A DNA stretch of 33,023 nucleotides from the NCBI GenBank assembly GCA_902781565.1, contig CACZJT010000013.1:1-33023 (forward strand), read 5' to 3'. Made by a program: the position numbers and the translations under genes. Below are positions 7,057 through 15,767 of the stretch, piece by piece; within the stretch, counting starts at the first letter, position 1, and every line of letters starts with the position of its first letter. This DNA comes from an uncultured Ruminococcus sp. GTDB lineage: Bacteria; Bacillota; Clostridia; Oscillospirales; Ruminococcaceae. The notes under the pieces are model-generated. The model did no database searches, was not told the DNA's origin, and saw only the letters and a program-made list of their open reading frames with translations.

Positions 7057-8919
7057 ATGGGACTGAAAAAAGAAGAATTCGACCTGGAGTCAATGGATCT
7101 GCCCGCGGCGCTCAAAGACCTCAGCTTCGAGGAATGCAGGCGGCTCGCGCGGCAGATACGCAGGACGCTCATAACCACCGTTTCAAAGAACGGCGGACAT
7201 CTTTCATCTAACCTCGGCACGGTAGAGCTGACCATTGCGCTTCACCGTGTTTTCGAGTCGCCCGCGGATAAGATAGTCTGGGACGTGGGTCATCAGGCTT
7301 ACACCCATAAGCTCCTGACGGGACGTGCGGGACGGTTCGGAACTATCCGCACCGAGGACGGACTGAGCGGCTTTCCCCGCCCCGACGAATCGGAGCATGA
7401 CGCATTCATAAGCGGTCACAGCTCCACCTCCGTATCGGCGGCGCTCGGCATAGCCGCCGCCATGAAGCTGAAAGGCGATGAGCATTTCACCGTAGCGGTG
7501 CTGGGTGACGGCGCTCTGACGGGGGGCGAGAGCTTCGAGGGGCTCAATAACGCGGGCAAGAGCGGAACAAGGCTCATAATCGTGCTGAATTACAACGAGA
7601 TGAGCATTTCAAAGAGCGTGGGCGCCACCGCGAAATACCTTGCGACCCTCCGCACCAAGGACTCCTACCACAAGACAAAAGACGCGGTGGAGAACGTCCT
7701 CGACAGGACGCCGTTAGTGGGTCAGTCCATAAAGAAGTTCGTCCGCAGCTCGAAAAACGCATTCAAGGACATGATACTCCACAGCACCATGTTCGAGGAC
7801 TTAGGCTTCGAGTTCGTGGGACCCATCGACGGTCACAACATCGAGGAGCTTGAAAAGGGACTTGGCGCGGCAAAGGCGCTCGAATGTCCCACTATCGTCA
7901 TGGTGAACACACAGAAGGGTCACGGCTACCCCCCCGCCGAGGAGAATCCGGGAGGGTATCACGGCGTGGGCGCCTTCGACCTCTCCACGGGAAATCCCGA
8001 TGTAGTCCCCGAGGACAGCTGGTCGGCGGTGTTCGGGCGGGAGCTGGTAAGGCTCGCCCATGAGGACAGCCGTATCTGCGCGGTGACAGCCGCCATGAAG
8101 TTCGGTACGGGACTGCAATACTTCCACAAGGAGATTCCCGACAGGTTCTTCGACGTGGGCATAGCCGAACAGCACGCCGCGACCTTCTGCGGGGGTCTTG
8201 CGGCGGCGGGCATGATACCCGTGTTCGCGGTCTATTCGACCTTCTTGCAGAGAAGCTACGACCAGCTCCTGCACGACCTCGCCATCATGAGGGTACACGC
8301 CATTCTCGGCGTTGACAGGGCGGGCATAGTCGGCGAGGACGGCGAGACTCACCAGGGCTTGTTCGATATTCCTTTCCTCACCACCGTTCCCGATATAACG
8401 ATCTATTCTCCCTCGAATTACAGGGAGCTGGAGCTTTGCCTTGACAAGGCGGTGAACGAGGACAAAGGGCTGGTCGCCGTGAGATATCCCCGCGGCAGCG
8501 AGAGCGCGGAGCTTGCGGAGGGCGAGGCAGACACCGATATGACCTGCATGACGACCGAGGGCGCAAGGATAGCCGCCGTGACCTACGGCAGGCTCTTTGG
8601 TGAGCTTGCAAAGGCGCGGGAGATCGCGGCAGAGCGGGGCTTTAAGTTCGACATATACAAGCCCGTGAGGATATTCCCGCTCTCGGAGGAGCTGACCGAA
8701 AGGCTCAAAAGCTACGATAAGGTGTACTTCTTCGAGGAGTGCTATGGATACGGCTCGATAGGCGAGAAATACGCAGCGAGGGGAGTTCGCTGCGACAGGA
8801 CAGCCGTTCACGGCTTCGTCCCCCACGGCGCCTGCGGGTCGCTGCTGGACGGACTGGGGCTTTCGGCGGAGAAGATGGCGGCGAAGATAATGGGACGCGC
8901 GGAAAATGGCAAGACTTGA
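7057..8919 (+). CDS. dxs: 1-deoxy-D-xylulose-5-phosphate synthase
   Basis: 620 aa. A thiamine-diphosphate enzyme that joins pyruvate and glyceraldehyde 3-phosphate in the first step of the MEP isoprenoid pathway. The ThDP/Mg motif 'LGDGALTGGESFEGLNNAG' continues to 'LNYNEMSIS'. The middle transketolase pyrimidine-binding domain includes 'DVGIAEQHAATFCGGLA', and 'GEDGETHQGLFDI' is typical. The frame is open further upstream, but those codons lie inside ispA. ATG 7057, just after the ispA stop and behind a G-rich stretch, gives the usual Dxs N-terminus and length. It overlaps tlyA by 14 bp. Confidence 0.96.
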   Translation: MGLKKEEFDLESMDLPAALKDLSFEECRRLARQIRRTLITTVSKNGGHLSSNLGTVELTIALHRVFESPADKIVWDVGHQAYTHKLLTGRAGRFGTIRTEDGLSGFPRPDESEHDAFISGHSSTSVSAALGIAAAMKLKGDEHFTVAVLGDGALTGGESFEGLNNAGKSGTRLIIVLNYNEMSISKSVGATAKYLATLRTKDSYHKTKDAVENVLDRTPLVGQSIKKFVRSSKNAFKDMILHSTMFEDLGFEFVGPIDGHNIEELEKGLGAAKALECPTIVMVNTQKGHGYPPAEENPGGYHGVGAFDLSTGNPDVVPEDSWSAVFGRELVRLAHEDSRICAVTAAMKFGTGLQYFHKEIPDRFFDVGIAEQHAATFCGGLAAAGMIPVFAVYSTFLQRSYDQLLHDLAIMRVHAILGVDRAGIVGEDGETHQGLFDIPFLTTVPDITIYSPSNYRELELCLDKAVNEDKGLVAVRYPRGSESAELAEGEADTDMTCMTTEGARIAAVTYGRLFGELAKAREIAAERGFKFDIYKPVRIFPLSEELTERLKSYDKVYFFEECYGYGSIGEKYAARGVRCDRTAVHGFVPHGACGSLLDGLGLSAEKMAAKIMGRAENGKT

Positions 8920-9709
8920 CGTATATCTTACAGAGCACGGCTATGCTCCGAGCCGTGCCAGGGCGAAGCAGCTCATAGCCGACGGCAGGGTAAAGCTCGG
9001 CGGCAGGGCTGCTTTAAAACCCTCCGAGGAAGTCCGCGATGGCGCCGAGGTCGAGGTGTCGGAGGGCATGGACTATGTGGGCAGGGGAGCGCTGAAGCTC
9101 CTCGGAGCCTTTGAAGCCTTCCCCATAGACGTGAGCGGACGGCGCTGTGCGGACATAGGCGCTTCCACGGGGGGCTTCACTCAGGTGCTTCTCGAAAAGG
9201 GAGCGGCGGCGGTCTACGCGGTGGACGTGGGTCACGGACAGCTCGCGCCTGCGCTTCGTGAGGACAGCCGCGTGATAAACAGAGAGGGCGTGAACGTGCG
9301 CTACCTCCCTCCCGATTTCTTTGAAGAGGGCGCGGACTTTGCCTGCTGCGACCTCTCGTTCATATCCCTCACGATGATACTTCCCCCGCTTGCGGCGGCG
9401 CTTCCCGAGGGTGCGGAGATAGTTGCCCTCATCAAGCCCCAGTTCGAGGCGGGAAGGGAAGCCCTCGGCAAGGGCGGCATACTCCGCGACAAAAAGAAGC
9501 ACATACAGGTGCTGGAGCGGCTGACGGCGTTCTTTGCGGCGGAGGGGCTTTCACTTCGGGGACTCTGCCCCTCGCCCGTAACGGGGGGCGACGGGAACAC
9601 GGAATATCTCGCCTATCTCAAAAAGAACGGGGAGCCCCCCCGCACATTCGACATCGGACATATCGTCGGGGAAGCGCTCTCGGCGGCAAAACAGGAGAAG
9701 CGTAAATGA
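8906..9709 (+). CDS. tlyA: TlyA family rRNA (cytidine-2'-O)-methyltransferase
   Basis: 267 aa. An N-terminal S4 RNA-binding domain ('RLDVYLTEHGYAPSRARAKQL', residues 3-23 and on to ~60) joins an FtsJ-type methyltransferase domain with the SAM loop 'ADIGASTGGFTQVLLEKGA' (~83-101). Further conserved parts are 'CCDLSFISLTMILPPL' and 'IALIKPQFEAGREALGKGG'-like residues. Homologues methylate 16S/23S rRNA at cytidine 2'-O. The ATG lies inside the 3' end of dxs, and the stop overlaps nadK by 4 bp (ATGA), which suggests coupling. Confidence 0.94.
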   Translation: MARLDVYLTEHGYAPSRARAKQLIADGRVKLGGRAALKPSEEVRDGAEVEVSEGMDYVGRGALKLLGAFEAFPIDVSGRRCADIGASTGGFTQVLLEKGAAAVYAVDVGHGQLAPALREDSRVINREGVNVRYLPPDFFEEGADFACCDLSFISLTMILPPLAAALPEGAEIVALIKPQFEAGREALGKGGILRDKKKHIQVLERLTAFFAAEGLSLRGLCPSPVTGGDGNTEYLAYLKKNGEPPRTFDIGHIVGEALSAAKQEKRK

Positions 9710-10578
9710 CAGCCTTAGTTTATCCGAATCTGAAAAAGCCCAACAGCCTTCTCTGCACCGAGCAGGCTTGCGAGGTGCTGATGTCCGAGGAATGTAAGAT
9801 ACTCATGGACAGCGAATACGAGCCGACCTTCGGCAGGAGCGGGGAGATAAGCTATCTTCCCGCCGAGGAGTGCTTCGCACGCTGCGATGTAGTGGTCGTG
9901 ACGGGCGGCGACGGCACCATACTGCGCTGTGCGGGGCTTGCGTCAAGATACGATAAGCCTATCCTCGGCATAAACTGCGGGACGCTGGGCTTCATGGCTT
10001 CCCTCGAAGCGGAGGAGATATACAGGCTCCGCTACATCTGCCGCGGAGAATACAGCATGACCGAACGCATGATGCTGAACATCAGGGTGATAAAAGAGGA
10101 CGGCAGCACCGTCAGCGCGGACGTGCTGAACGACGCGGTGCTGATGAAGGGCGAGGACTGCAAGATAGCCGATTTTCAGGTGATAAAGTCGGGGAGCACG
10201 GTTTCGGAGCTCCGCGCCGACGGAGTGATCTTCTCGACCCCCACGGGCTCAACGGCGTATTCCCTCTCGGCGGGGGGACCCATAATAGAGCCCGATATGC
10301 AGTGCATAGAGTTCTCGCAGATCTGCGCCCACACGCTGTTCTCGCGGACGGTGGTGTTCTCCCCCGATTCGGTGGTCTCGGTCAAGTGCCACTGCGCGGA
10401 GGGGGCTCACGTCACGCTGACAGCGGACGGCGACCTGATAGCGAAGCTCTCCCCCGCGGACGTGGCAGAGATAAGGCGCTCGGAGCTCAAAACGCGGATA
10501 ATCGACCTTACGGGCGGCAGTTTTTTCAGGACGCTCAACCGCAAGCTGATGACCCCGCTCAAACAGCTTTCCCGATAG
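9706..10578 (+). CDS. nadK: NAD kinase
   Basis: 290 aa. It phosphorylates NAD+ to NADP+. The GGDGT catalytic motif lies at residues 67-71, the 'GINCGTLGFMASL' nucleotide-binding segment at 88-100, and 'LNDAVLMKG' plus 'DGVIFSTPTGSTAYSLSAGGPI' follow, all characteristic of the family. It overlaps tlyA by 4 bp. Between tlyA and argR is a common place for nadK in Clostridia; in B. subtilis the slot is empty. Confidence 0.96.
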   Translation: MTALVYPNLKKPNSLLCTEQACEVLMSEECKILMDSEYEPTFGRSGEISYLPAEECFARCDVVVVTGGDGTILRCAGLASRYDKPILGINCGTLGFMASLEAEEIYRLRYICRGEYSMTERMMLNIRVIKEDGSTVSADVLNDAVLMKGEDCKIADFQVIKSGSTVSELRADGVIFSTPTGSTAYSLSAGGPIIEPDMQCIEFSQICAHTLFSRTVVFSPDSVVSVKCHCAEGAHVTLTADGDLIAKLSPADVAEIRRSELKTRIIDLTGGSFFRTLNRKLMTPLKQLSR

Positions 10579-10593
10579 CAAGAGGTGATCTGA

Positions 10594-11058
10594 TTGAAGA
10601 ACAAACGTCAGGAAGCGATAGTCCGCCTTGTGTCGGAGCAGCCCGTGGAAACGCAGGAAGCCCTCTGCGAGCTTCTTATGCGGGAGGGCTTCGCCGTCAC
10701 GCAGGCTACGGTTTCGCGGGACATAAGACAGCTTGCGCTCATAAAGGTGCAGGAGGGCGGAAGGGTGAGATATTCCGTGCCCGCCCTGAAAAAAGAGGTC
10801 ATGAGCGAGAGCGGCGGGCTAATATTCAAGATGATCTCCGAGAGCGTCAGGTCGGTGGACTACGCGATGAATACGGTGGTGGTAAAGTGCAACGCGGGCA
10901 TGGCGCAGGCAATCTGTGCAAAGCTCGACTCCACCGAGCTGCATAACGTGGTGGGGACTATCGCGGGGGACGATACGATATTTATTCTCATGCGCACCGA
11001 GCGGGACGCCGAAAGGCTCGTGAGGGAGCTTGGGAACATCATCGGCGCGGAAGCGTGA
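10594..11058 (+). CDS. argR: Arginine repressor ArgR/AhrC
   Basis: 154 aa with TTG start 10594; AGAGGTGAT at 10581-10589 is the ribosome binding site. The N-terminal winged helix has the recognition segment 'VTQATVSRDIRQLALIKV', and the C-terminal domain for hexamer formation and arginine binding has 'GTIAGDDTIFILMRT'. It is a repressor of arginine synthesis and activator of catabolism in related bacteria. No arg genes lie in this window, so its targets are elsewhere. Its position before recN matches ahrC-recN of B. subtilis. Confidence 0.95.
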   Translation: MKNKRQEAIVRLVSEQPVETQEALCELLMREGFAVTQATVSRDIRQLALIKVQEGGRVRYSVPALKKEVMSESGGLIFKMISESVRSVDYAMNTVVVKCNAGMAQAICAKLDSTELHNVVGTIAGDDTIFILMRTERDAERLVRELGNIIGAEA

Positions 11059-11089
11059 GGAAGTCTATTCTATCAAGGCGGTGACTTGT

Positions 11090-12760
11090 TTGCTTGAAGA
11101 AATATACATTGAAAACCTCGCGGTGATAGAGAAGGCGACGGTGAGCTTCACCGAGAGCCTGAACGTTTTCACGGGAGAAACGGGCGCGGGTAAGTCCATT
11201 CTCATAAACGGCATAAACGCCCTGCTGGGACAGCGCATCACCAAGGACATCGTGCGGACGGGTGCGAAAAAAGCCGTGATATCGGGCTGCTTCTCGGGGC
11301 TCACGCCGCAGGTGCTGGAAAAGCTCGAAGAGCTGGGGGTCGAGCCCGAGGACGGGAAGCTCTACCTCTCCCGCGAGATACGCTCGGACGGGGGCAGCAC
11401 GGGACGTATAAATTCCCGCAGCTTCAACATCTCGGCGATAAGGGAACTGGGGAGCCTTCTCGTGACCATACACGGACAGCACGATAACCAGATACTCATG
11501 TCCCCCGAAAAGCACATTGAGATACTTGACGGCTACGCGGGGGCGGAGGGGCTTCTCGGCGAATATGCGGCGCTTTTCCACGGCTTGCAGGAGCTCTCGC
11601 GGCAGATAAGCCGCAGGGTCAAGGAGCAGGAGGGCAGGCAGGCGCGGCTCAGACAGTTAAGAGAGATCATCGCGGAGCTCACGGAGCTTGACCCGAAGCC
11701 CGATGAGGATACCGAGATCGAAGAGGAGCTTAACATATCCAAGAACGCGGTCTATCTTTCGGAGGCGGCTTTCGCGGCGGCAAGACTGCTCGCGGGGGAC
11801 GAGGACGGCGGCGGCGCGGACGAGATCTTCGGGGACGCCCTAAGACAGCTCTCGGGCGGAACGGAGATCATGGAGGAGTTCGCGGCGCTTTACGAGCGGC
11901 TCACATCGGTGCAGATCGAGACTGCGGACATAGCCTCGGAGCTTTCGGGGCTGATAGACAGGCTGGGCGCCGACCCTCAGCGCTTCGAGTGGCTCAACCG
12001 CCGCGCAAAGGAGCTTGAAAACGCGAAGATGAAGTACGGTCCCACGCTCGCGGACGTTATCACGACCCTCGAAAATGCACAGAGGGAGTTTGAGGAGCTG
12101 AGCGGCAGCGAGGAGAGCCTTGCGGGGCTTCTCGAACAGCGCAAGGAGCTTTTAAAGGAGACTTCCCTCAAAGCGGCGGAGCTGTCGGCGTTTCGGAAAA
12201 GCGCGGCGGAGCGCTTCGTTTCGCAGGTGACGGAGGAGCTGGAATTTCTCAATATGCCGAAAGTAAGGATAGTCGTTGACATGAAGCAGGGCAAGCTCAC
12301 TCACAGCGGCATGGACAGCGTGGAGTTCCTTATCTCCGCGAACGTGGGCGAGGAGCCCCGACCTATCGCAAAGATAGCTTCGGGCGGTGAGCTCTCGCGC
12401 ATAATGCTGGCGCTCAAAAGCGTCATAGCCGACAAGGACAGCATAGGTACGCTGATCTTCGACGAGATAGATACGGGCGTCAGCGGCAGGGCGGCGCAGA
12501 AGATAGGCATGAAGCTGAAAGCGATCTCGAAGTACAGGCAGGTGCTTTGCGTTACGCACCTTTCGCAGATGGCTGTGATGGCTGACAATCACCTGCTCAT
12601 AGAGAAGCGCGTCGAGGGTGAGCGCACGGTCACGGGCATACAGACCCTTGACTTTGCCGGCCGCGTCCGCGAGATCGCGAGGATAATCGGCGGCGATACC
12701 GTCACCGAGCTGACCCTCAAAAATGCCGAGGAGCTTTTGAAGGAGGCTGAAACTCTGTGA
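11090..12760 (+). CDS. recN: DNA repair protein RecN
   Basis: 556 aa. An SMC-like ATPase that acts early at double-strand breaks. Walker A GETGAGKS is at residues 29-36. A long coiled-coil middle (~155-370) follows, then the ABC signature 'ASGGELSRIMLALKS' and Walker B 'LIFDEIDTGVSG' near the C-terminus. The start is probably TTG 11090: it gives the standard N-terminus 'MLEEIYIENLAVIEK' and follows AGGCGGTGA. The frame is open to 11030, but that part overlaps argR. In many Firmicutes spoIVB and spo0A follow recN; here they do not. Confidence 0.94.
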   Translation: MLEEIYIENLAVIEKATVSFTESLNVFTGETGAGKSILINGINALLGQRITKDIVRTGAKKAVISGCFSGLTPQVLEKLEELGVEPEDGKLYLSREIRSDGGSTGRINSRSFNISAIRELGSLLVTIHGQHDNQILMSPEKHIEILDGYAGAEGLLGEYAALFHGLQELSRQISRRVKEQEGRQARLRQLREIIAELTELDPKPDEDTEIEEELNISKNAVYLSEAAFAAARLLAGDEDGGGADEIFGDALRQLSGGTEIMEEFAALYERLTSVQIETADIASELSGLIDRLGADPQRFEWLNRRAKELENAKMKYGPTLADVITTLENAQREFEELSGSEESLAGLLEQRKELLKETSLKAAELSAFRKSAAERFVSQVTEELEFLNMPKVRIVVDMKQGKLTHSGMDSVEFLISANVGEEPRPIAKIASGGELSRIMLALKSVIADKDSIGTLIFDEIDTGVSGRAAQKIGMKLKAISKYRQVLCVTHLSQMAVMADNHLLIEKRVEGERTVTGIQTLDFAGRVREIARIIGGDTVTELTLKNAEELLKEAETL

Positions 12761-13302
12761 GGTACACAAAGGACGGCATAATTGCCGAGCACAATAGGCG
12801 GGGGCTGAAATACCTGCTGTTTTGGGGACATACCTCAAAGGGCGGAGCAGTCGGCAAGGAGTGCCTGAGTCAGTGGTATGACTGCGGATTCGAGGTCGCG
12901 GGAAGAAAATACCATACGGCGGAGCAGTACATGATGGCGCAGAAGGCTCTGCTTTTCGGGGACAATGAGATATTTGACCGCATAATGAAGGCAGGCTCTC
13001 CCGATGAGTTCAAGAAGCTGGGACAGCAGGTCAGGGGCTTCGATGAGGAAAAATGGAAGGCGGAGCGATGTAACATCGTAATTCGGGGCAACTATGCCAA
13101 GTTCTCCCAAAACGCGGAGCTTAAAGCCTTTCTGCTCTCGACGGGCAGTAAGATACTCGTGGAAGCGAGCCCCTATGACAGGATTTGGGGCATAGGAATG
13201 AGCGCTGATGACAGCCGTTCGGAAAACCCGAATCTATGGCGGGGAATGGACCTTCTCGGCTTCTGCCTTATGGAAGTCCGCGATATGCTGGCGGAGGAAT
13301 AA
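12757..13302 (+). CDS. NADAR family protein (YbiA-like N-glycosidase)
   Basis: 181 aa with GTG start 12757, AGGAGG at 12741-12746, overlapping the recN stop by 4 bp. The NADAR core is clear: 'LSQWYDCGFEVAGRKYHTAEQYMMAQKA' with the conserved His-Thr-Ala-Glu-Gln, then 'GDNEIFDRIMKAGSPDEFKKLGQQVRGFD', 'NYAKFSQNAELKAFLLSTG' and 'EASPYDRIWGIGMS'. Members cleave N-glycosidic bonds of reactive riboflavin intermediates (YbiA) or remove ADP-ribose from modified guanine, as reported for NADAR enzymes linked to DarT. Coupling to recN and the MutS-like gene makes a nucleic-acid role plausible, but this is inference. Confidence 0.9.
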   Translation: MRYTKDGIIAEHNRRGLKYLLFWGHTSKGGAVGKECLSQWYDCGFEVAGRKYHTAEQYMMAQKALLFGDNEIFDRIMKAGSPDEFKKLGQQVRGFDEEKWKAERCNIVIRGNYAKFSQNAELKAFLLSTGSKILVEASPYDRIWGIGMSADDSRSENPNLWRGMDLLGFCLMEVRDMLAEE

Positions 13303-13313
13303 GGAGGTACCCT

Positions 13314-14981
13314 ATGGAGCGCAGTGAGCTTACCGCAAGACCGCCCGTGATAGACCTGCTCTATCCCTCGGAGGAGAAGCGCCGCGCCATGATAAAGCGC
13401 CGAAACGACCTTTCGGAGCGCTCCGGGAGCCTTTCCCGCGACATGATGCTCGACGCGGTGGGGAAGCTGCTCTGTCCGAACAACGCCTACAAGATGTGTA
13501 CGCTCTTGCAGGAGCTTCCCGACGATACGGAGGTTATAGAGTACAGGCAGGATATCCTCTGCGACCTTATGAACGTAAAGGGGCTCCCCGCCATGCTCAA
13601 AAGGGTCATAGACACCATGCTGACGGGGGACAAGCGGGGAATGTACAAGCTCTCGGAGCCCGACACCTTCACCTCGCTGAACACGGCGGTGGAAGCCTTT
13701 GAAGCCTACATCGAGTGCATGGAGCTTGTCCGCAGCTTCGATGAAAAGCACCGCTCCGAGGTGATATCGGCGGGGATAAAAAAGCTCCTTGACCACTTCG
13801 CCGAGCGCTATGCCGACAAGCATTACAGAAAGCTCTGCGAGGATATCAAGGAGCTCCGTAAGCGCATGGATAAGCGCATACGGAGCATAACCGTGGCGAT
13901 AAACCTTGACGAGAACATGGTGCCGAGCTCCGCGGGGATAGTCGATATCTTCGACGAGCCCTACACGCCCAAGCCCTCGGTGCTGGAGCGTATAATCTAC
14001 AGGGGCGCTAAGTTCTCCGAGAACGTGTTCGCCGACAATATCCACGAGCGCTACATTTTCGAGGGCGGCGATCGTTTCAGCAAGGACAGGATACTGAACG
14101 ACGTGGAAAAGCCGCTGTTTGAAGACCTCGACCACATCACATGGAAGTATGTGCGGCTCATAGAGCAGGCGCTCTCGGAGTATCAGGCGATAGGCTTTGA
14201 CGAGGTGAAGTTCATAGATTATCAGCTGGACATTTACTTAGGCGTCCTCGACCTCATGCGCACCGCCGAGAATAAAGGCTTGAAGATGTGCCGCCCGAAG
14301 CTGTTCCCCGCCTGCGAACGCAGAGGGAGGATAAAGGGCGTTTTCGACCTCGTGTATTTTAGCGAAGCGAACCTCCATAACCTGCGCTCAAAGGACAAGC
14401 GCCCCGTCGTGACCAACGACATCACTTTTGGCGAGGAGGGCGGGTTCTATATCCTCACGGGTGCCAACAACGGCGGCAAGACCACCTTCGTCCGCGCTGT
14501 GGGGGTGTGTCAGATACTCGCGCAGGCGGGATTTTTCGTCCCCGCCGAGGAGTGCGAGCTCTCGGTCTGCGACTGCATATACACTCACTTCCCAAAAGAG
14601 GAGCAGAAAGGCATAGACGCAAGCAAGTTCACCTCCGAGATAAAGCAGTTCAAAGAGATCATTGACTCTATCACCGACAGGAGCCTGCTTCTCATGAACG
14701 AATCGCTCCAAAGCACCACCCCTGCCGAGTGCGTTGACATCGCTTCAAGGCTGACGGTGCTTTTCGCCAAGAGGGGAGTGCGGGGCATTTTCGCCACCCA
14801 CCTCATAGACGTTGCCGCGAACGCCGATAAGCTGAACGAAAGCGCGGGCGGCTCGGTCATAAAGAGTATAGTTTCCGCCGTGGGCGAGAACGGCGAGCGC
14901 ACCTACCGCATAAAGGAGGGCGCACCCATGAGGAACAGCTTCGCCGACAGCGTGCTCAAGGAGTTCGGGATAGACGTCTGA
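13314..14981 (+). CDS. MutS-related ATPase (MutS core and ATPase domains only)
   Basis: 555 aa. It lacks the MutS N-terminal mismatch-binding and connector domains. Residues ~40-340 match the helical core/lever part and ~350-555 the ABC-type ATPase. Walker A is GANNGGKTT (383-391). The Walker B position reads Leu-Met-Asn-Glu-Ser, so the usual Asp is Asn462 while Glu463 is kept. 'STTPAECVDIASRL' and 'GIFATHLIDVAANAD' complete the site. I recall Asn at this place in some MutS-related families, so activity is not excluded. The start is ATG 13314, with AAGGAGGT at 13301-13308; an open frame further upstream lies inside the NADAR gene. It closes the operon. Confidence 0.85.
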   Translation: MERSELTARPPVIDLLYPSEEKRRAMIKRRNDLSERSGSLSRDMMLDAVGKLLCPNNAYKMCTLLQELPDDTEVIEYRQDILCDLMNVKGLPAMLKRVIDTMLTGDKRGMYKLSEPDTFTSLNTAVEAFEAYIECMELVRSFDEKHRSEVISAGIKKLLDHFAERYADKHYRKLCEDIKELRKRMDKRIRSITVAINLDENMVPSSAGIVDIFDEPYTPKPSVLERIIYRGAKFSENVFADNIHERYIFEGGDRFSKDRILNDVEKPLFEDLDHITWKYVRLIEQALSEYQAIGFDEVKFIDYQLDIYLGVLDLMRTAENKGLKMCRPKLFPACERRGRIKGVFDLVYFSEANLHNLRSKDKRPVVTNDITFGEEGGFYILTGANNGGKTTFVRAVGVCQILAQAGFFVPAEECELSVCDCIYTHFPKEEQKGIDASKFTSEIKQFKEIIDSITDRSLLLMNESLQSTTPAECVDIASRLTVLFAKRGVRGIFATHLIDVAANADKLNESAGGSVIKSIVSAVGENGERTYRIKEGAPMRNSFADSVLKEFGIDV

Positions 14982-14992
14982 CCGCCTATCGG

Positions 14993-15502
14993 CTACAGGT
15001 CTTTAAGAAGCTCATAGGGAGTATCGGAGAGAAATTCTCCGTACTCCTTTATTTTTGCGGCGAGTATCACGGAGCTCTCATGTTTTGAAGATGAGCCCGC
15101 AGGCGGGCGGTCGGCGATGAGGGCGTAGCCCTTGCCGAAGCGGTACAGCTCTGCGGAGGTATCTTCACCCAGAGCCGCCGCCGCGCAGATAAGCTCCGAG
15201 GGCGTTTTGTACACCCCTGCGAAGCAGACTTCGGCACGCTCGGGCAGGACGCATTTCATGCCCTTGCCCGAGAGATAGATGACCAGTCCGCCGCCCTCCT
15301 TCGGGAATATCTCGGCGGTGAGCTTCTTAGTGCGGTCAAGTTCCGCGCCCATTACCTCGAGACGCGCCACCACCGCCGCCATGAAAAGCCGTGCCCCCGT
15401 GCTGTCAGCCGAAAAGCTGTCATAGCTTATCCCGAACCGTCTGCACTCCTCCGCGCCGATCACAACTCTCACGCACTCCGCCGACAGTATATCCAGTTCC
15501 AT
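14993..15502 (-). CDS. MecA-like adaptor protein
   Basis: 169 aa. The N-terminal domain 'MELDILSAECVRVVIGAEECRRFGI' and the C-terminal part with 'YKTPSELICAAAALGEDTSAELYRFGKGYALIAD' then 'AAKIKEYGEF' follow the pattern of MecA/NegA, which deliver substrates to the ClpC-ClpP protease. The central linker is short. The start is set at ATG 15502 because the minus strand carries an AAGGGGGTG ribosome binding site just upstream; the frame stays open 37 codons further but without such a site. It ends 11 bp from the convergent MutS-like gene, with no clear terminator between them. Confidence 0.75.
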   Translation of the reverse strand: MELDILSAECVRVVIGAEECRRFGISYDSFSADSTGARLFMAAVVARLEVMGAELDRTKKLTAEIFPKEGGGLVIYLSGKGMKCVLPERAEVCFAGVYKTPSELICAAAALGEDTSAELYRFGKGYALIADRPPAGSSSKHESSVILAAKIKEYGEFLSDTPYELLKDL

Positions 15503-15633
15503 ATCCCGCACCCCCTTGATACAGTATATTAGTTTGGGGTGCTGTGTGTTATTCGCAGGCGGGATTGTAGCAATTATATGAATTTGGCAGAGATATGAGC
15601 GGGAATTTCTCACAGCTTTTTTTTACCCGCTGA

Positions 15634-15662
15634 TTGACAACATTAGGGATTTATGTTATAAT
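15634..15662 (+). promoter_or_regulatory. consensus promoter for the LysE-type gene
   Basis: TTGACA (15634-15639), 17-bp spacer, TATAAT (15657-15662), plus extended -10 TGT. Both hexamers are perfect consensus, the strongest promoter by eye in this window. The leader to the exporter start is roughly 95 nt. Confidence 0.9.
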
Positions 15663-15710
15663 ATTATTAACAAAGCGATATACAGAAAAAACTGAACGGA
15701 GATACAACAA

Positions 15711-15767
15711 ATGCGTAACAATAATTATACTTCGGCAGTCATCTGCCGCCGGGCGGGGCTGTCATGA
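15711..15767 (+). CDS. 18-codon leader ORF upstream of the exporter
   Basis: ATG 15711 has a GGAG ribosome binding site (15698-15701) and reads Met-Arg-Asn-Asn-Asn-Tyr-Thr-Ser-Ala-Val-Ile-Cys-Arg-Arg-Ala-Gly-Leu-Ser-stop. The stop TGA overlaps the exporter ATG as ATGA, so the two could be translationally coupled. A 6-bp hairpin (CGGCAG 15733-15738 with CTGCCG 15743-15748, loop TCAT) lies inside it. It may be a leader peptide that controls the exporter. The peptide is basic and has no run of one amino acid that would point to a classic attenuator. Confidence 0.5.
   Translation: MRNNNYTSAVICRRAGLS

Noticed and set aside
7801..8826. 341-codon minus-strand open frame inside dxs
   Set aside because: Antisense shadow of a well conserved GC-rich gene; composition is His/Arg/Ala-rich with no domain.
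13173..14135. 320-codon minus-strand open frame opposite the MutS-like gene
   Set aside because: Shadow frame over conserved coding sequence, no ribosome binding site or recognisable domain.
15663..15763. lysine or other known riboswitch upstream of the LysE-type gene
   Set aside because: The leader is too short (about 95 nt) and shows only one small hairpin; no known aptamer motif was seen.
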